From assembly GCA_964200075.2 (NCBI GenBank), contig CAXNAA020000369.1, positions 1 to 21,961 of the forward strand: 21,961 bases of DNA, in the 5' to 3' direction. The notes beneath the pieces are model-generated. The model was given only the letters and a program-made list of their open reading frames with translations, searched no databases and was not told where the DNA came from. This document shows positions 8,111-16,711 of the stretch, piece after piece. A program made the translations under genes and the position numbers. Numbering within the stretch: position 1 is the first letter of the stretch; the number at the start of each line of letters is the position of its first letter. The stretch is from Sphacelaria rigidula. Lineage: Eukaryota; Phaeophyceae; Sphacelariales.

Positions 8111-8319
8111 CCACCGGTGGTCTACTGGTCATACTGTCGCCATTAAGGTGTTGAGGATGGGGGTTCGATTCCCGCCATATACTCATGTTTTTTCCTTCGG
8201 AATATATGATTTCCACTGTCGAAAGCATGAGGACGTGAGGGGAGATGGTTTGGTCCCTATAGAGACCGCAGACTCGTCCCGAAGAGGGGGAGGAGCTTAG
8301 AGTGTGACAAACAAAAAAA
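8111..8319 (+). mobile_element. tRNA-derived SINE, copy 2 (internally shortened)
   Basis: It has the same architecture as the copy at 235. The A box TGGTCTACTGG (8118-8128, one mismatch to consensus) and B box GGTTCGATTCC (8162-8172) are again 33 bases apart. The body shares TTCCTTCGGAATATATGAT-type sequence, and the 3' segment shares GACTCGTCCCGA..AGGGGGAGG. The tail is a short A-rich run (A7 at 8313-8319). Compared with copy 1 it lacks about 90-110 bases between the first third of the body and the 3' segment. Copy 1 has ACGTGAG twice (near 353 and 389) and copy 2 once, so loss by recombination between short direct repeats is plausible. It lies between two foldback elements. Confidence 0.85.
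8162..8172 (+). promoter_or_regulatory. Pol III B box of SINE copy 2
   Basis: GGTTCGATTCC is identical to the B box of copy 1 and lies at the same distance from the A box at 8118-8128. Confidence 0.85.
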
Positions 8320-8358
8320 GGCGTGTGCCGATAAAGTGCAGCAAAACAAAAAACCTAC

Positions 8359-9026
8359 TGTGCCGACAATATACTAGGTCAAGTTCACCACGTGTTCAAA
8401 TGTTCCCCGGGACGAATGTGTCGGCGATTGTGCCACGTATGATGGCATAGATGGGACGATGAAATATCTTCACGTCTGCGCAGCGAGAAATTACCGACTG
8501 GGTCGGCGGTATCTGCATGCACGAGTCCTATACTTCCACCAGGTGCGTCGTACTTCCTGCACAACACGTCGCAACACCTTGGCCCCCAAGCCTCCTTTCG
8601 GAACAATATTGTTACGGGACCTTTCTGGTGCCTAACCCGGCGCAATATTCTTGAATGATTTGCAAACAGAAGTGGCACACTGCAGAAGATAGTGCTGCCG
8701 ATTTTTCTACGTACGGCAACTTCGATGAGATGATGAAGTTCCCAGTATATTATTGTTGCGAAAGGAGGCGTAACAGCCAGGGAAGTGCTATTGTACGTGT
8801 AGTACACAACGTGCAACGCGCCTGGCAGGAGTGTGGGACTCGTGCATGCGGATGCCGCCGACTCAGTAGTTAACCTCACGCTGCGCAGACGTCAAGATAT
8901 TTCATCGTTCCGTCAATGCATTTCATCGTTCCGTCAATGCAAGCATACGTGGCACAAACATCGGCACTTTCCCCCTGGCGAATGTTTGGGTGCGTGCACT
9001 ACTTGACGTGGTATATTATCGGCACA
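8359..9026. mobile_element. Long foldback element, 668 bases, arms of about 270 bases
   Basis: Left arm 8359-8625 and right arm about 8735-9026 are inverted copies, roughly 70-75 percent alike overall with much better islands. The ends are TGTGCCGA-C/T-AATATAC (8359-8374) against its complement (9011-9026). TTGTGCCACGTATG (8428-8441) is perfect against 8944-8957. 8454-8485 matches 8879-8910 at 30 of 32. GCATGCACGAGTCC (8515-8528) is perfect against 8836-8849. 8590-8607 matches 8752-8769 at 17 of 18. About 110 bases in the centre are unpaired. A minus-strand frame of 164 codons (8385-8879) runs through both arms but has no recognised domain. Right next to it, 39 bases upstream, SINE copy 2 ends. 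No target duplication was identified, so the mobility class is unknown. Confidence 0.85.
8899..8940. repeat. Perfect 21-base tandem duplication
   Basis: The 21-base unit at 8899-8919 is repeated without change at 8920-8940. It lies in the right arm of the 668-base foldback. The left arm (around 8444-8466) has only one equivalent, so the duplication happened after the arms formed. Confidence 0.95.
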
Positions 9027-9060
9027 CTCAAGGGTCTCTCGGGAGAAGATTTTCCGACAC

Positions 9061-9170
9061 GAAGCCCCCCTCCCCCCTCCCTCCCTTCCGGAGGACAATT
9101 TTTCGAAAATTGCCATAAACTCTTTTTTTTGTCAACCTTATCGAAAAAAATTATTAAAAAAAAATGAAGA
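9061..9170. repeat. Polypyrimidine tract followed by A/T-rich hairpin
   Basis: A C/T-only tract (about 9065-9088) is followed by CAATTTTTCGAAAATTG (9096-9112), which folds with a 7-base stem, and then by T8 and A9 runs. This is low complexity beside the foldback end. No gene or terminator function is claimed. Confidence 0.6.
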
Positions 9171-11475
9171 CAAGAAACGTCTGGTGGGCTGCGCGAAGTT
9201 CGCATACTTTATTCTGCTCCTTGCCCGCTCTACTGTCCCAATGACCTCGGATGTCGGCCGCCCTCACACATGTATGCACACGAGCGTACGGTAGCGACAA
9301 CCTGCAGCCAAAGTAGCAACCGAATCTTACGCCTCGCCAAACGTTCCCGGACTACTGGTAGATACTCGAGGCCCATGACACGGAACATGGTCCCATAAAC
9401 GCAATCATGGTGAGTGATGGGCTTGGGGGGGCGGTGTGTCCGTCATCTCAGGGGTATCCATGCCAAGTATCTCCGTAGAAGGTAGCTGACCGCACCCGCC
9501 AACGCCTCGGCAACAAACTAGGGGACAACAGACGGGGTGCCCCCCCGTCCTCCCCCTCAAAAACTCGAATTTTCTATCTTGGGGCCTACGTGTCCAGAAA
9601 TAGTCTCTTGATGGACCCTTGGAACACTCGCTTTTTGTTCTCTCGTCACATTATTAACCCCTCCCCTTCCCCGAGACGAAGCCGTGGTCTCACGGGATTG
9701 ACCCACCTATCTCTCTTCACGCCCTCACTCTCTCGACGGTGAAAATCATAAGCATACACTTTAAGAAAAAATAGAAGTATCTGGCGGGGATCGACGTACG
9801 TTCTCTACACCCCAACCGTGACACTCTGCCTGTTATACTGCGGTTTTCTCTGTACTTGGCCCAGTATATTTTCGGCACACGATCTTCCACTTCGTATGAA
9901 CACCCTTGAGTACATGAAGAGCTGTCGCAGGACACGCGTGGCGATCTCCCAATCACAGGAATATGTTTACTTGGCGATCGGTCGCCGTGGTTCTTGAGAT
10001 GCGAGATATGTACAGTGAAAGGTTTTTGAGGTTCAGGCCGGCCCAGCTCGCTTGAGTACACAGTAGCCGAAGTACCGTTGAAAGACGATCCGAGAAATGA
10101 CGCACGATTGGTTATTCGTTGCTGTCACGTTCGCAAAATGAAGACAGCACCAGATAGCTGGAGCATAAACGCGTTCGGGACTATTGTGGAGCGATCGAAA
10201 ATGGCAGGCGATTCTTCCTCTTGACAAAATCCGTCAATGTCAACATGGCGCTACTGTAGCTGGGTGATGGCGATGCACACACCGAGTACGATAGAGGCAG
10301 GGGTGGACTAAACGATCCAGTTAATCTATCCCTGCACGAGCTCGTGAACAAAACAATCATCATGCCGGAGTATAAAGAGCAAGTAAGTAGCCGGTGACAC
10401 TATTCGGACAGCCATCTGTAGATCGCACCTGCAGGAATAGCTCGATCGCTCCAAGCTTGTCGAAGTAGAAGACCCTTTTCCTTTTCCACGGTAGCCGTAG
10501 TGATGATTACTGTATCTCGCCCCTTTTGACGAAAAAAACACCAGGCAATAACGATATACAAGGTGAAAACGAAAAGCGAGTGGAATATAAACGTTAGGTT
10601 GGATGAAGTACAGTATACACGCTGATAGAATAGGTTAGATCGAACCAATAATTCACCGGCATTTCATGTATGCTGGAATCCCCTCAGAGAACACAGCAAG
10701 TCTTTTCGAAGTGCCACAGTCCGCTTGCTCCGTCGGAAATCGGTGCTGAATCGCCGAGACAGACGTTTTTGAGGAGTTCCGTTGTCGTAGCATGAGAAGC
10801 GGCCAACAGATATATATCGCCATCAATGAGATTTTAAGAGCCACCACGCCACGGTAGTTCAACTAGTACATCTTGACACCGCTTGGGGCAGAGCTGAGAA
10901 TTCGAACTGCAGCAGATAGAAGCCCGAGAGCGCGCTAGAGGAGGCCACTTTTGTCGAGTGGCTGAGCAAGCGATAACGGAATGATGCGAGCTGAGAAGCC
11001 ATGACCATGGATTGCGCGAGACGAGCTGAAGGGAGATGAAAGCGGACGGTACGATCGGAAAGGGCAGAAGCAGCTGCGACGTTTGAGGACTATTGACAAC
11101 AGCAAGAGAAGTGTCGTCATCCTCTCTGGCGATGACTATGAAGATGCGATGAAAGACAAGCACTGTACCAACAGCTCTGTCTTGTCTTACCGGCGGTGCT
11201 TGTAGGGTAAATCATTGCCTGTCTCTCGGCTGCGCTACTGAGCGATACCACACTCATTTTTCCACTACGACTTCGTGTACACAACATATCTGTACAAATC
11301 TATGAACGGTGGTACAACTGGCTCTCTCTCCTCTTTTCCGTGCACTTTCGGGGGCGGGGTTGAAACACGACACTAAACACGTTACACTCACGTACCCGAC
11401 CCCGAACAAACACGCACAGATACTCACAACACAAGCGCATTACGCCTGACGCTTGCCCTTGCTCATCGACACACA
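9171..11475. other. Gene-poor stretch, no confident gene
   Basis: Between 9717 and 11163 the minus strand has a chain of short frames in different phases (60-114 codons). One has a hydrophobic segment (TFIFHSLFVFTLYIVIAW, from the frame at 10400-10648). They may be fragments of a spliced or decayed minus-strand gene, but I see no domain and could not join them with convincing splice sites. A small hairpin GGCGA-TCGG-TCGCC lies at 9974-9987. The rest is unremarkable. Confidence 0.4.
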
Positions 11476-11661
11476 GTGCTGCTTGTTCACGGCAGTCCCT
11501 TCGCTATCGGAATTGGGGCGACCGTGTGCAAAGTTGCTCACGAGATATGGAGTCGCCAACCACTTGTTGGGGTGCTACACAGCGCCCAACTGACAGAAAT
11601 CGTCGTCCCTCATGCAAGTTTGAAGCGATTAGCCGCAGCTAAAAACAGCGTACTCGGCTAA
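11476..11661 (+). CDS. Exon-like open frame, 61 codons, ending in a hairpin
   Basis: Not recognised. The frame has an even, protein-like composition (for example LLVHGSPFAIGIGATVCK and PLVGVLHSAQLTEIVV) and a purine-first codon bias, and ends at a TAA (11659-11661). It has no ATG: the first possible start is GTG at 11476, just after ACACAG, which could be a splice acceptor. In that case this would be a terminal exon. The frame stays open upstream to at least 11430. The stop codon lies within a strong hairpin (11622-11672). No partner exon was identified. Confidence 0.25.
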   Translation: MLLVHGSPFAIGIGATVCKVAHEIWSRQPLVGVLHSAQLTEIVVPHASLKRLAAAKNSVLG

Positions 11662-11672
11662 TCAATAGCTTC
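11622..11672 (+). repeat. 14-base-pair hairpin with one bulge
   Basis: GAAGC-GATTAGCCG (11622-11635) pairs perfectly with CGGCTAATC (11655-11663) and, after an AATA bulge, GCTTC (11668-11672); the loop is 19 bases. A second small perfect hairpin, CTATCC-TG-GGATAG, follows at 11692-11705. Lying at the end of an exon-like frame, they might be 3'-end RNA structure, but this is only positional inference. Confidence 0.65.
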
Positions 11673-12000
11673 GGCTCGAGCTTCTTATTGTCTATCCTGG
11701 GATAGTGGGATCACAAGTTGTCCTGCGCTTGTGCCTCAGGTCCGAGCTGTATGACAGGCTTGTACCACAGCAAGCGTCACTGCACCGCTGGTTTGTGTTC
11801 ACCTGGATGGTAAACAGCCCGAAAACGTCTTCTCAAACAGCCCACAACCTTCCACGACGGATTATGAACAAAAAATCCCCGCCGCCTCAAGAAGAAAGCG
11901 CCGCGGCGTTTTTTCGTGTGAACGGGGTGGTGTGGCGGTGACCACTCAGCATGCTTATTTTCGCTGCTCTTTTGTGTGACTTCGACGAGGGCGTGTCTCT

Positions 12001-12270
12001 GGCCCATTATTATCGACACTGTTTTTTCGGAGATCTCCGACATCTTCGGGACTGGCATGTACCTGATGATTCTCAAATTCTTGCGAGCGCCACGGCATTT
12101 TCACGAGGCAGCTCTCCGAAGTACTGCGTTGCAGTCCGAAAGTTTCGGCGAAAAATGCAGCTTCGGAGGAAAAATCAAGCCGCTTTGTTCCCGGAGAATT
12201 CAGAATGCGGAGTCAGAAAACTCTGAAAAATTCTGAGATCTCTAAAAAACAGTGTCGATAATAATGGGCC
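12001..12270. mobile_element. Element with 39-40-base terminal inverted repeats, 270 bases
   Basis: 12001-12040 and the reverse complement of 12232-12270 share an unbroken block of 27 bases (GGCCCATTATTATCGACACT plus the following GTTTTTT), then AGATCTC with one gap and two mismatches beyond. The inside holds more symmetry: CTCCGAAG (12114-12121) with CTTCGGAG (12161-12168), ACTGC-GTT-GCAGT (12123-12135) and CCGAAA-G-TTTCGG (12136-12148). There is no believable ORF. The ends are sharp, but I find no target-site duplication. The near-perfect ends suggest a younger insertion than the other foldbacks here. It could be a MITE or a hairpin RNA locus. Confidence 0.8.
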
Positions 12271-12293
12271 TCAACACATTTTTTTTTTTATCG

Positions 12294-12314
12294 AAAAAGT
12301 GCGATCGACTTTTT
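12294..12314. repeat. AAAAAGT/ACTTTTT hairpin
   Basis: AAAAAGT (12294-12300) and ACTTTTT (12308-12314) flank GCGATCG. It lies 24 bases beyond the 270-base element. Confidence 0.55.
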
Positions 12315-12336
12315 TTCCTCTCGATGTGATAGGCCC

Positions 12337-12440
12337 ACCGCATTTATGTTTTCAGGAGGCTTCAACTCAGATTCATAATTAATGGCGCACGGAGAAGAAC
12401 AACAAAAAAAAACAAGCTTTTCCGATTGAAAACATGCGGT
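12337..12440. repeat. Inverted repeat of 14 paired bases with a 4-base bulge
   Basis: ACCGCA-TTTA-TGTTTTCA (12337-12354) is complementary to TGAAAACATGCGGT (12427-12440) apart from the TTTA bulge. Weak pairing may continue inward at GGCTT/AAGCT. It may be one more eroded foldback. Confidence 0.6.
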
Positions 12441-13007
12441 CGAAAGGCACGAAGCGGCATTTGACTCTTGTCCTACAGACCATCACGCCGGAAACCACCA
12501 GTTCACGGAACCATGCAAACTCCATCCAACTCATTCTCAGTCACCACCGCAACCCTGCAGCATAGAGCACGAGTTGAGCACAGGTATAGACACACTGCAG
12601 TACTTGGGTATGCTTCGTTTATTTTTGGTTGGCAAAAACTTGCGCATCTTCTTTCACGGTAGGATCAGCGACGGAACTGCGTGGTACGGTGAGCAACCGA
12701 GTTGCGAACACGCTCATGGACAGTGCAGGCGGTACAAAGCTGATGACAGCTTCTCGAAGTCCTTTTCACGTCGCATTGTAAGCAGAAAGAATTTGTAGTC
12801 CCTGGCTGTCTGCACTGCACGTTGCCTGCTTCACTTCAAGATCCTAGTGTACGAAACACGCACGCACGTAATCGAGACACACTGCTTGCAAGCAGTGCAG
12901 ACAGTAGACGACTGTCTGTACTGTACACGGGTGACCATGTACCGTTTCACGAATTCCACTGTCTTTTTTCCATCGAAAGCTTGGAAATTCGTTTGTACCC
13001 AACTCGA

Positions 13008-13026
13008 CGAAAATGGTTGATTTTCG
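13008..13026. repeat. 7-base hairpin with 5-base loop
   Basis: CGAAAAT (13008-13014), loop GGTTG, ATTTTCG (13020-13026). It stands 55 bases before the 184-base foldback. Confidence 0.6.
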
Positions 13027-13080
13027 GTCAAATTAATCCCACCGCCCCATTTTTTCGATCGAGAAATAAAGGTGCTAGTG

Positions 13081-13264
13081 CCGTGTCTCAGCACATCATT
13101 TTCCGATCGAAAGTGACCGGTGGAAACGGAAAGCTCAAATCTGATGGGTCGTGATTTCAGCCATCTTCACAATAAACCGCGATACTTGAGATCACGACTC
13201 ATCACATCGCAGCTTCTCGTTCCCACCGCTCACTTTCGATCGAAAAATAATGTGCGAAGACACG
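13081..13264. mobile_element. Near-complete foldback, 184 bases, 24-base loop
   Basis: 13081-13160 aligns with the reverse complement of 13185-13264 over about 80 bases at roughly 82 percent identity with one gap. Strong blocks are ATCACGAC, GTT-CCACCG, TCACTTTCGATCG, AAAAT-ATGTGC and GACACG. The unpaired loop is only 13161-13184. Size and shape suit either a small MITE or a long pre-miRNA-like hairpin. No target duplication is evident. A 12-base tandem repeat abuts the right end. Confidence 0.75.
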
Positions 13265-13285
13265 CCCGAAGACACGCCCGAAGAC
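13256..13285. repeat. 12-base tandem repeat, about 2.5 copies
   Basis: GAAGACACGCCC occurs at 13256-13267 and 13268-13279 and starts a third time at 13280. It overlaps the last bases of the foldback. Confidence 0.85.
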
Positions 13286-13834
13286 AGGGCCTTACACCCG
13301 GAAGAAAAAAAAAACATTTCCTCGAGACCTACCCCACCGCTGTTGCTGTCTCCGCTTAGACCCTGTTCAAAAGCACGACAAACACGGCGACGCTCTAGTC
13401 ATCACCAGTTTGGCTGGAACGGCCCTCTTCCGCTCTACATGTCGATACCTGAAGCTCTGCTCAATTTTCGGTGAACCATCAGCTACGGCCAAAAACGAGA
13501 GGGGCTGCAAATGAACAACGTCGGATGGTTCTGGCTATTACGGCCATGTACGCGACTCGACTGACGGTTATATTCACGACTCGAGAACAGCGATGGCGTT
13601 GTGGACGGGACGACTGTAGGTTGATTAACCGAGCGACCATCATAACGTTGACAACACGTGACTTGCGCGAGCTGTTCCCCTCCCCCCTGCTGTGCACTGA
13701 GCTGCGAATTGTGCACACAGATGACACCGCGATGCCAGCCCAGGACCCGAGGCTGTAACCGTCAAGACACTGAATAGCCAGAGGCCAACACCTGGACACA
13801 AAACTATCCAGACCATTCGGCCTGGTTTTCGGGG

Positions 13835-13861
13835 GGTGATCTCAGTCAGTCTGGGATCACC
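13835..13861 (+). repeat. Hairpin GGTGATC/GATCACC
   Basis: GGTGATCTC (13835-13843) pairs with GGGATCACC (13853-13861), seven perfect pairs plus a mismatch or wobble, around a 9-base loop. An A9 run follows closely. No RNA family is recognised. Confidence 0.5.
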
Positions 13862-14851
13862 TGATTTGCTCGGAACAAAAAAAAAGTAGAAGTAATCCTA
13901 AATGTCCCCGGGTCGAGCGGAATGCTCTTCTATAAGAACTGGTCCGGTGGTCTCCCCTCACTCACCAGTGATTGGGTAAAGGGTAATATTTTACATCCAC
14001 ATCATCCACCGCCAGAGTTGGTCGCATGGATTTGTTCTTCTGCAGACTGGTGATTTGTCGTGCCGCATCACCGGACTACCCCCGATCACCACCCCCAACA
14101 ACACCCCCACCCCGCCCCCCATGTGCTTCGTATCGAAAGGAATGCGTGGTCGATGGTCAAACGACTAAGGCAACCAACAAATGGGTACCCCCTCGCCCTC
14201 CTCCCCTCTGGGTCCTTGAAGGTAGGGCATTTCGCGAGGGAGTCCACTGCGTAGTTGTCCAGGAAGGAGGCTTGAGGCTCAAAGACTTAGCTCTCAGGAA
14301 AAAGAAATGAACTAATAGCGATCGCGCCGTCCGTGGTGGACACCGTTGGGTGATCCCTTCCGCCGAGAGGAAGGTCAACATTTCAAACCGCATCAAGCAC
14401 AATATGACACTCACCTAGCTGTTATCAGTGCCACTGTCAACGACAAATCCACCGTATCCACGATCCGCACTTTTCTGTCCACGCCCTCCAGGTGCAGAAC
14501 GAAACACGGCTGCAGTGGCAGCTCCTTCTCGCCTCGGCCGTGAGCCTGACTACCGTGTCTCCCCTCCCCGTAGGCTACAGCAGGCTCAGGGTTCGTGAAT
14601 CGTATCGAAGTGGCCTCGAATAGAATCTGGGCCAGAGCACGCTCTTCGACTGGAATCAAGTTGGAAGGGTGCGGCCTGTTCGAAAGTTTGCAACCACGAT
14701 AGCCGAACACGGGAGCTGTTGCTCTCCTTGTCGCTCTTGTCGCTCATCATGCTGCCGCTTCTTCCGCTACTGCCCTCGCCGCCGCTGTCGTGGAGTTATC
14801 GCTTGTCTTTCTGCTCTTCGTACTTCTCCGTGGTTGTTGTCGTTGCTGTTA
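13862..14851. other. No confident gene
   Basis: Overlapping short frames on both strands lack recognisable domains. A CCTTCC-GCCGAGA-GGAAGG hairpin lies near 14355-14373. It was examined as a tRNA-like arm and not accepted. Confidence 0.4.
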
Positions 14852-14887
<36 letters not shown>

Positions 14888-14900
14888 TTGCTGTTGCAGC
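14852..14900 (+). repeat. CTG/TTG trinucleotide tract
   Basis: Sixteen consecutive triplets of the TTG/CTG type are seen, in one frame giving Leu runs and in others Ala/Val or Cys/Cys. The long hydrophobic ORF at 14719-15030 is produced by this tract. On the minus strand it reads as Ser/Asn-rich CAG/CAA, a common form of polymorphic repeat. Confidence 0.9.
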
Positions 14901-15695
14901 CCCTACTGCCACTCTTGCTTTGACAGTCGTGGTCCCTCTTGCTTTCATGGAGCCGCACCGTAGGCCTGTAGGACCGACCTTGTCATGGTCACGTCGTGGG
15001 ACGGTGCAGATGCTGTTGGGTCAAACATGAGTAAAGATGTAAACATAGATTACCATCGAAGCCAGATATGCCATAACAGTAGATGCCACACAGCTGGGTA
15101 TATATATCTTGTGCATGCTTGCGGTCTGCAGCTGCTCGACTTGGCGACAAGGATACTATAGTACTGTATTGATAGCCCGCTCCTGCTAGGGCGTACCGTC
15201 GACGAGGTATGGTATAACCCCCCCCCCCCCCCCCTTCCCTCCCTCCCTCCCGCCCAACGTTTCCATTTTGCTTGAAAATTTTATACTGTATTTTGAATTT
15301 GAATGTTGGACCTTCCGATCCTTCCCCAGGAGGAGTTCGAATAGGCTCAGAGAATCGACCCGCGTGTCTATTTTGGGGTACGCTTTCTCTTCGTGTTTTG
15401 ATTGATTGAATGTCGCACTGTAGTTGATCCCCCAGGGATCCAGTCATGGTCACATGCGAGACGTACATGTCTTACACTACTGTCGATTATTGGCGAACAT
15501 TGGGTCAGCACTGCCTATCTATACCGTCGTCTGACATGACCATCTCGCGGACTTTTTGCTGCAAAATTTCAAATTTGATCCGCTGTGATTTGCATATCGT
15601 GTAGATTAGAATCAAAATCATAGTATTTCCCGTCCGGGAAAACAGACGCCGTTCCAACTTGCGGGTACCGATCACTTCAGCCGGGGAAGCTGTAG
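14901..15695. other. No confident gene, includes a C17 tract
   Basis: Only short frames. A C17 run at 15218-15234 passes into TTCCCTCCCTCCCTCCCGCCC (to about 15255), a strand-asymmetric tract. I see no RNA gene or mobile element here. Confidence 0.45.
15218..15255. repeat. C17 run plus CCCT repeat
   Basis: Seventeen consecutive C are followed by four CCCT-like units. The G-rich complement could form a G-quadruplex. The exact length may be affected by sequencing. Confidence 0.9.
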
Positions 15696-15741
15696 TTGGT
15701 GGGAGGCATGATGGAGCGCGCGGGGAGGGGGGGGCGAGGGG

Positions 15742-16023
15742 ATGATAACGAATCAGAGCAGTACCTCTCGGGGCGAGGGGAAGAGGGGGTACGGTTTCAA
15801 CTACCGAAAGGGTACTCCGACCACTATCACAAATCGCGTCAAGTTTCTCGAGGGCGATGTGTTGAGAGCCGCGAAATCAGGATCGCGCACGCTTTCGTTG
15901 CTTCAAATTATCCATCAGCTTTTCCACGCACGGGTGGTTGGCACACAACAAGTATTTGGAGAGGGTCGAGTGTTGCTGCCTTGCTCCTCTTCATGTCGCA
16001 AACAAACACTCACATCACACTAG
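15742..16023 (+). CDS. Weak hypothetical frame, about 93 codons
   Basis: Not recognised. The second half has a protein-like composition (for example NRVKFLEGDVLRAAKSGSRT) and reasonable codon choice up to the stop at 16021-16023. Another plus frame (15696-16046) is open over the same stretch, and the beginning is G-rich low-complexity DNA. It may be an exon fragment or chance. Confidence 0.12.
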   Translation: MITNQSSTSRGEGKRGYGFNYRKGTPTTITNRVKFLEGDVLRAAKSGSRTLSLLQIIHQLFHARVVGTQQVFGEGRVLLPCSSSCRKQTLTSH

Positions 16024-16169
16024 TGTCTGTGAACATTGAGAAGTAGCAACACGAGGGGTTGTATTCCTCAGGCAGTGGAATAAGAGAGAGGGGGACGGAG
16101 TTAGGTGCACCATCAAGGAAAAGGTGAGGGCGGGCGGACAGTGCGAGTGCATGGAGATAAGATACCGTA

Positions 16170-16185
16170 TGTGTGTGTGTGTGTG
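16170..16185. repeat. (TG)8 microsatellite
   Basis: Eight perfect TG dinucleotides, shortly before the assembly gap. Confidence 0.95.
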
Positions 16186-16297
16186 CATTTTTACGGTGTA
16201 GCTCCTGAAGTACGCGGTATAGCACATGTTGGCGTATTACCGCACAGCCGAGCTCCGTCTTTCATGGTTACACCGCGGCTGGGGCTGCGTGTGTTGT

Positions 16298-16504
16298 NNN
16301 NNNNNNNNNNNNNNNNNNNNNNNNNNNNNNNNNNNNNNNNNNNNNNNNNNNNNNNNNNNNNNNNNNNNNNNNNNNNNNNNNNNNNNNNNNNNNNNNNNNN
16401 NNNNNNNNNNNNNNNNNNNNNNNNNNNNNNNNNNNNNNNNNNNNNNNNNNNNNNNNNNNNNNNNNNNNNNNNNNNNNNNNNNNNNNNNNNNNNNNNNNNN
16501 NNNN
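16298..16504. other. Assembly gap of 207 N
   Basis: A run of N with unknown true content. All frames drawn across it are meaningless. Features on the two sides should not be joined. Confidence 0.99.
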
Positions 16505-16594
16505 TCATACGCCCCGTTCCCCGTCCTCCAACGAAGGCCATGACCGGTCTTGTCGATACGGCGTCGGGAGGGTATTTTCGGCGGGTGTAGGGCC

Positions 16595-16648
16595 GGAATC
16601 ACCTTCAAGAAGTGATTCCTTCTCACTACTAACTACCCTTGGCCAAGG
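16595..16648. repeat. Perfect hairpin and palindrome next to the gap
   Basis: GGAATCAC (16595-16602) pairs perfectly with GTGATTCC (16612-16619) around a 9-base loop. CCTTGGCCAAGG (16637-16648) is a perfect 12-base palindrome. Confidence 0.7.
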
Positions 16649-16711
16649 CTGTGGTGTGGTAGTAGAGGTGGGTCAGCACGGTGCGCATCAGGCATACCCG
16701 CCCCTGTTGTA

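Noticed and set aside
8385-8879. Minus-strand frame of 164 codons
   Set aside because: It runs through both arms and the centre of the foldback and has no recognisable domain. Most likely a chance frame in an inverted repeat.
10400-10648. Minus frame with a hydrophobic segment suggesting a membrane protein
   Set aside because: One hydrophobic stretch in an 82-codon frame without domain, partner exons or context is not enough to call a gene.
11886-11922. CGCCGCGGCG palindrome followed by T6, like a bacterial terminator
   Set aside because: The window is eukaryotic and no gene ends there. The symmetry is short and GC-rich enough to be incidental.
14334-14389. tRNA-like segment with A-box-like TGGTGGACACC and a 7-base loop hairpin
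   Set aside because: The B-box-like part deviates, the hairpin loop lacks the U33 expected in an anticodon loop, and no SINE body or tail follows.
14719-15030. Hydrophobic 103-codon plus frame resembling a membrane protein
   Set aside because: The Val/Ala/Leu runs come from the CTG/TTG trinucleotide tract.
16105-16626. Frames drawn across the N run
   Set aside because: Translation through unknown bases has no meaning.
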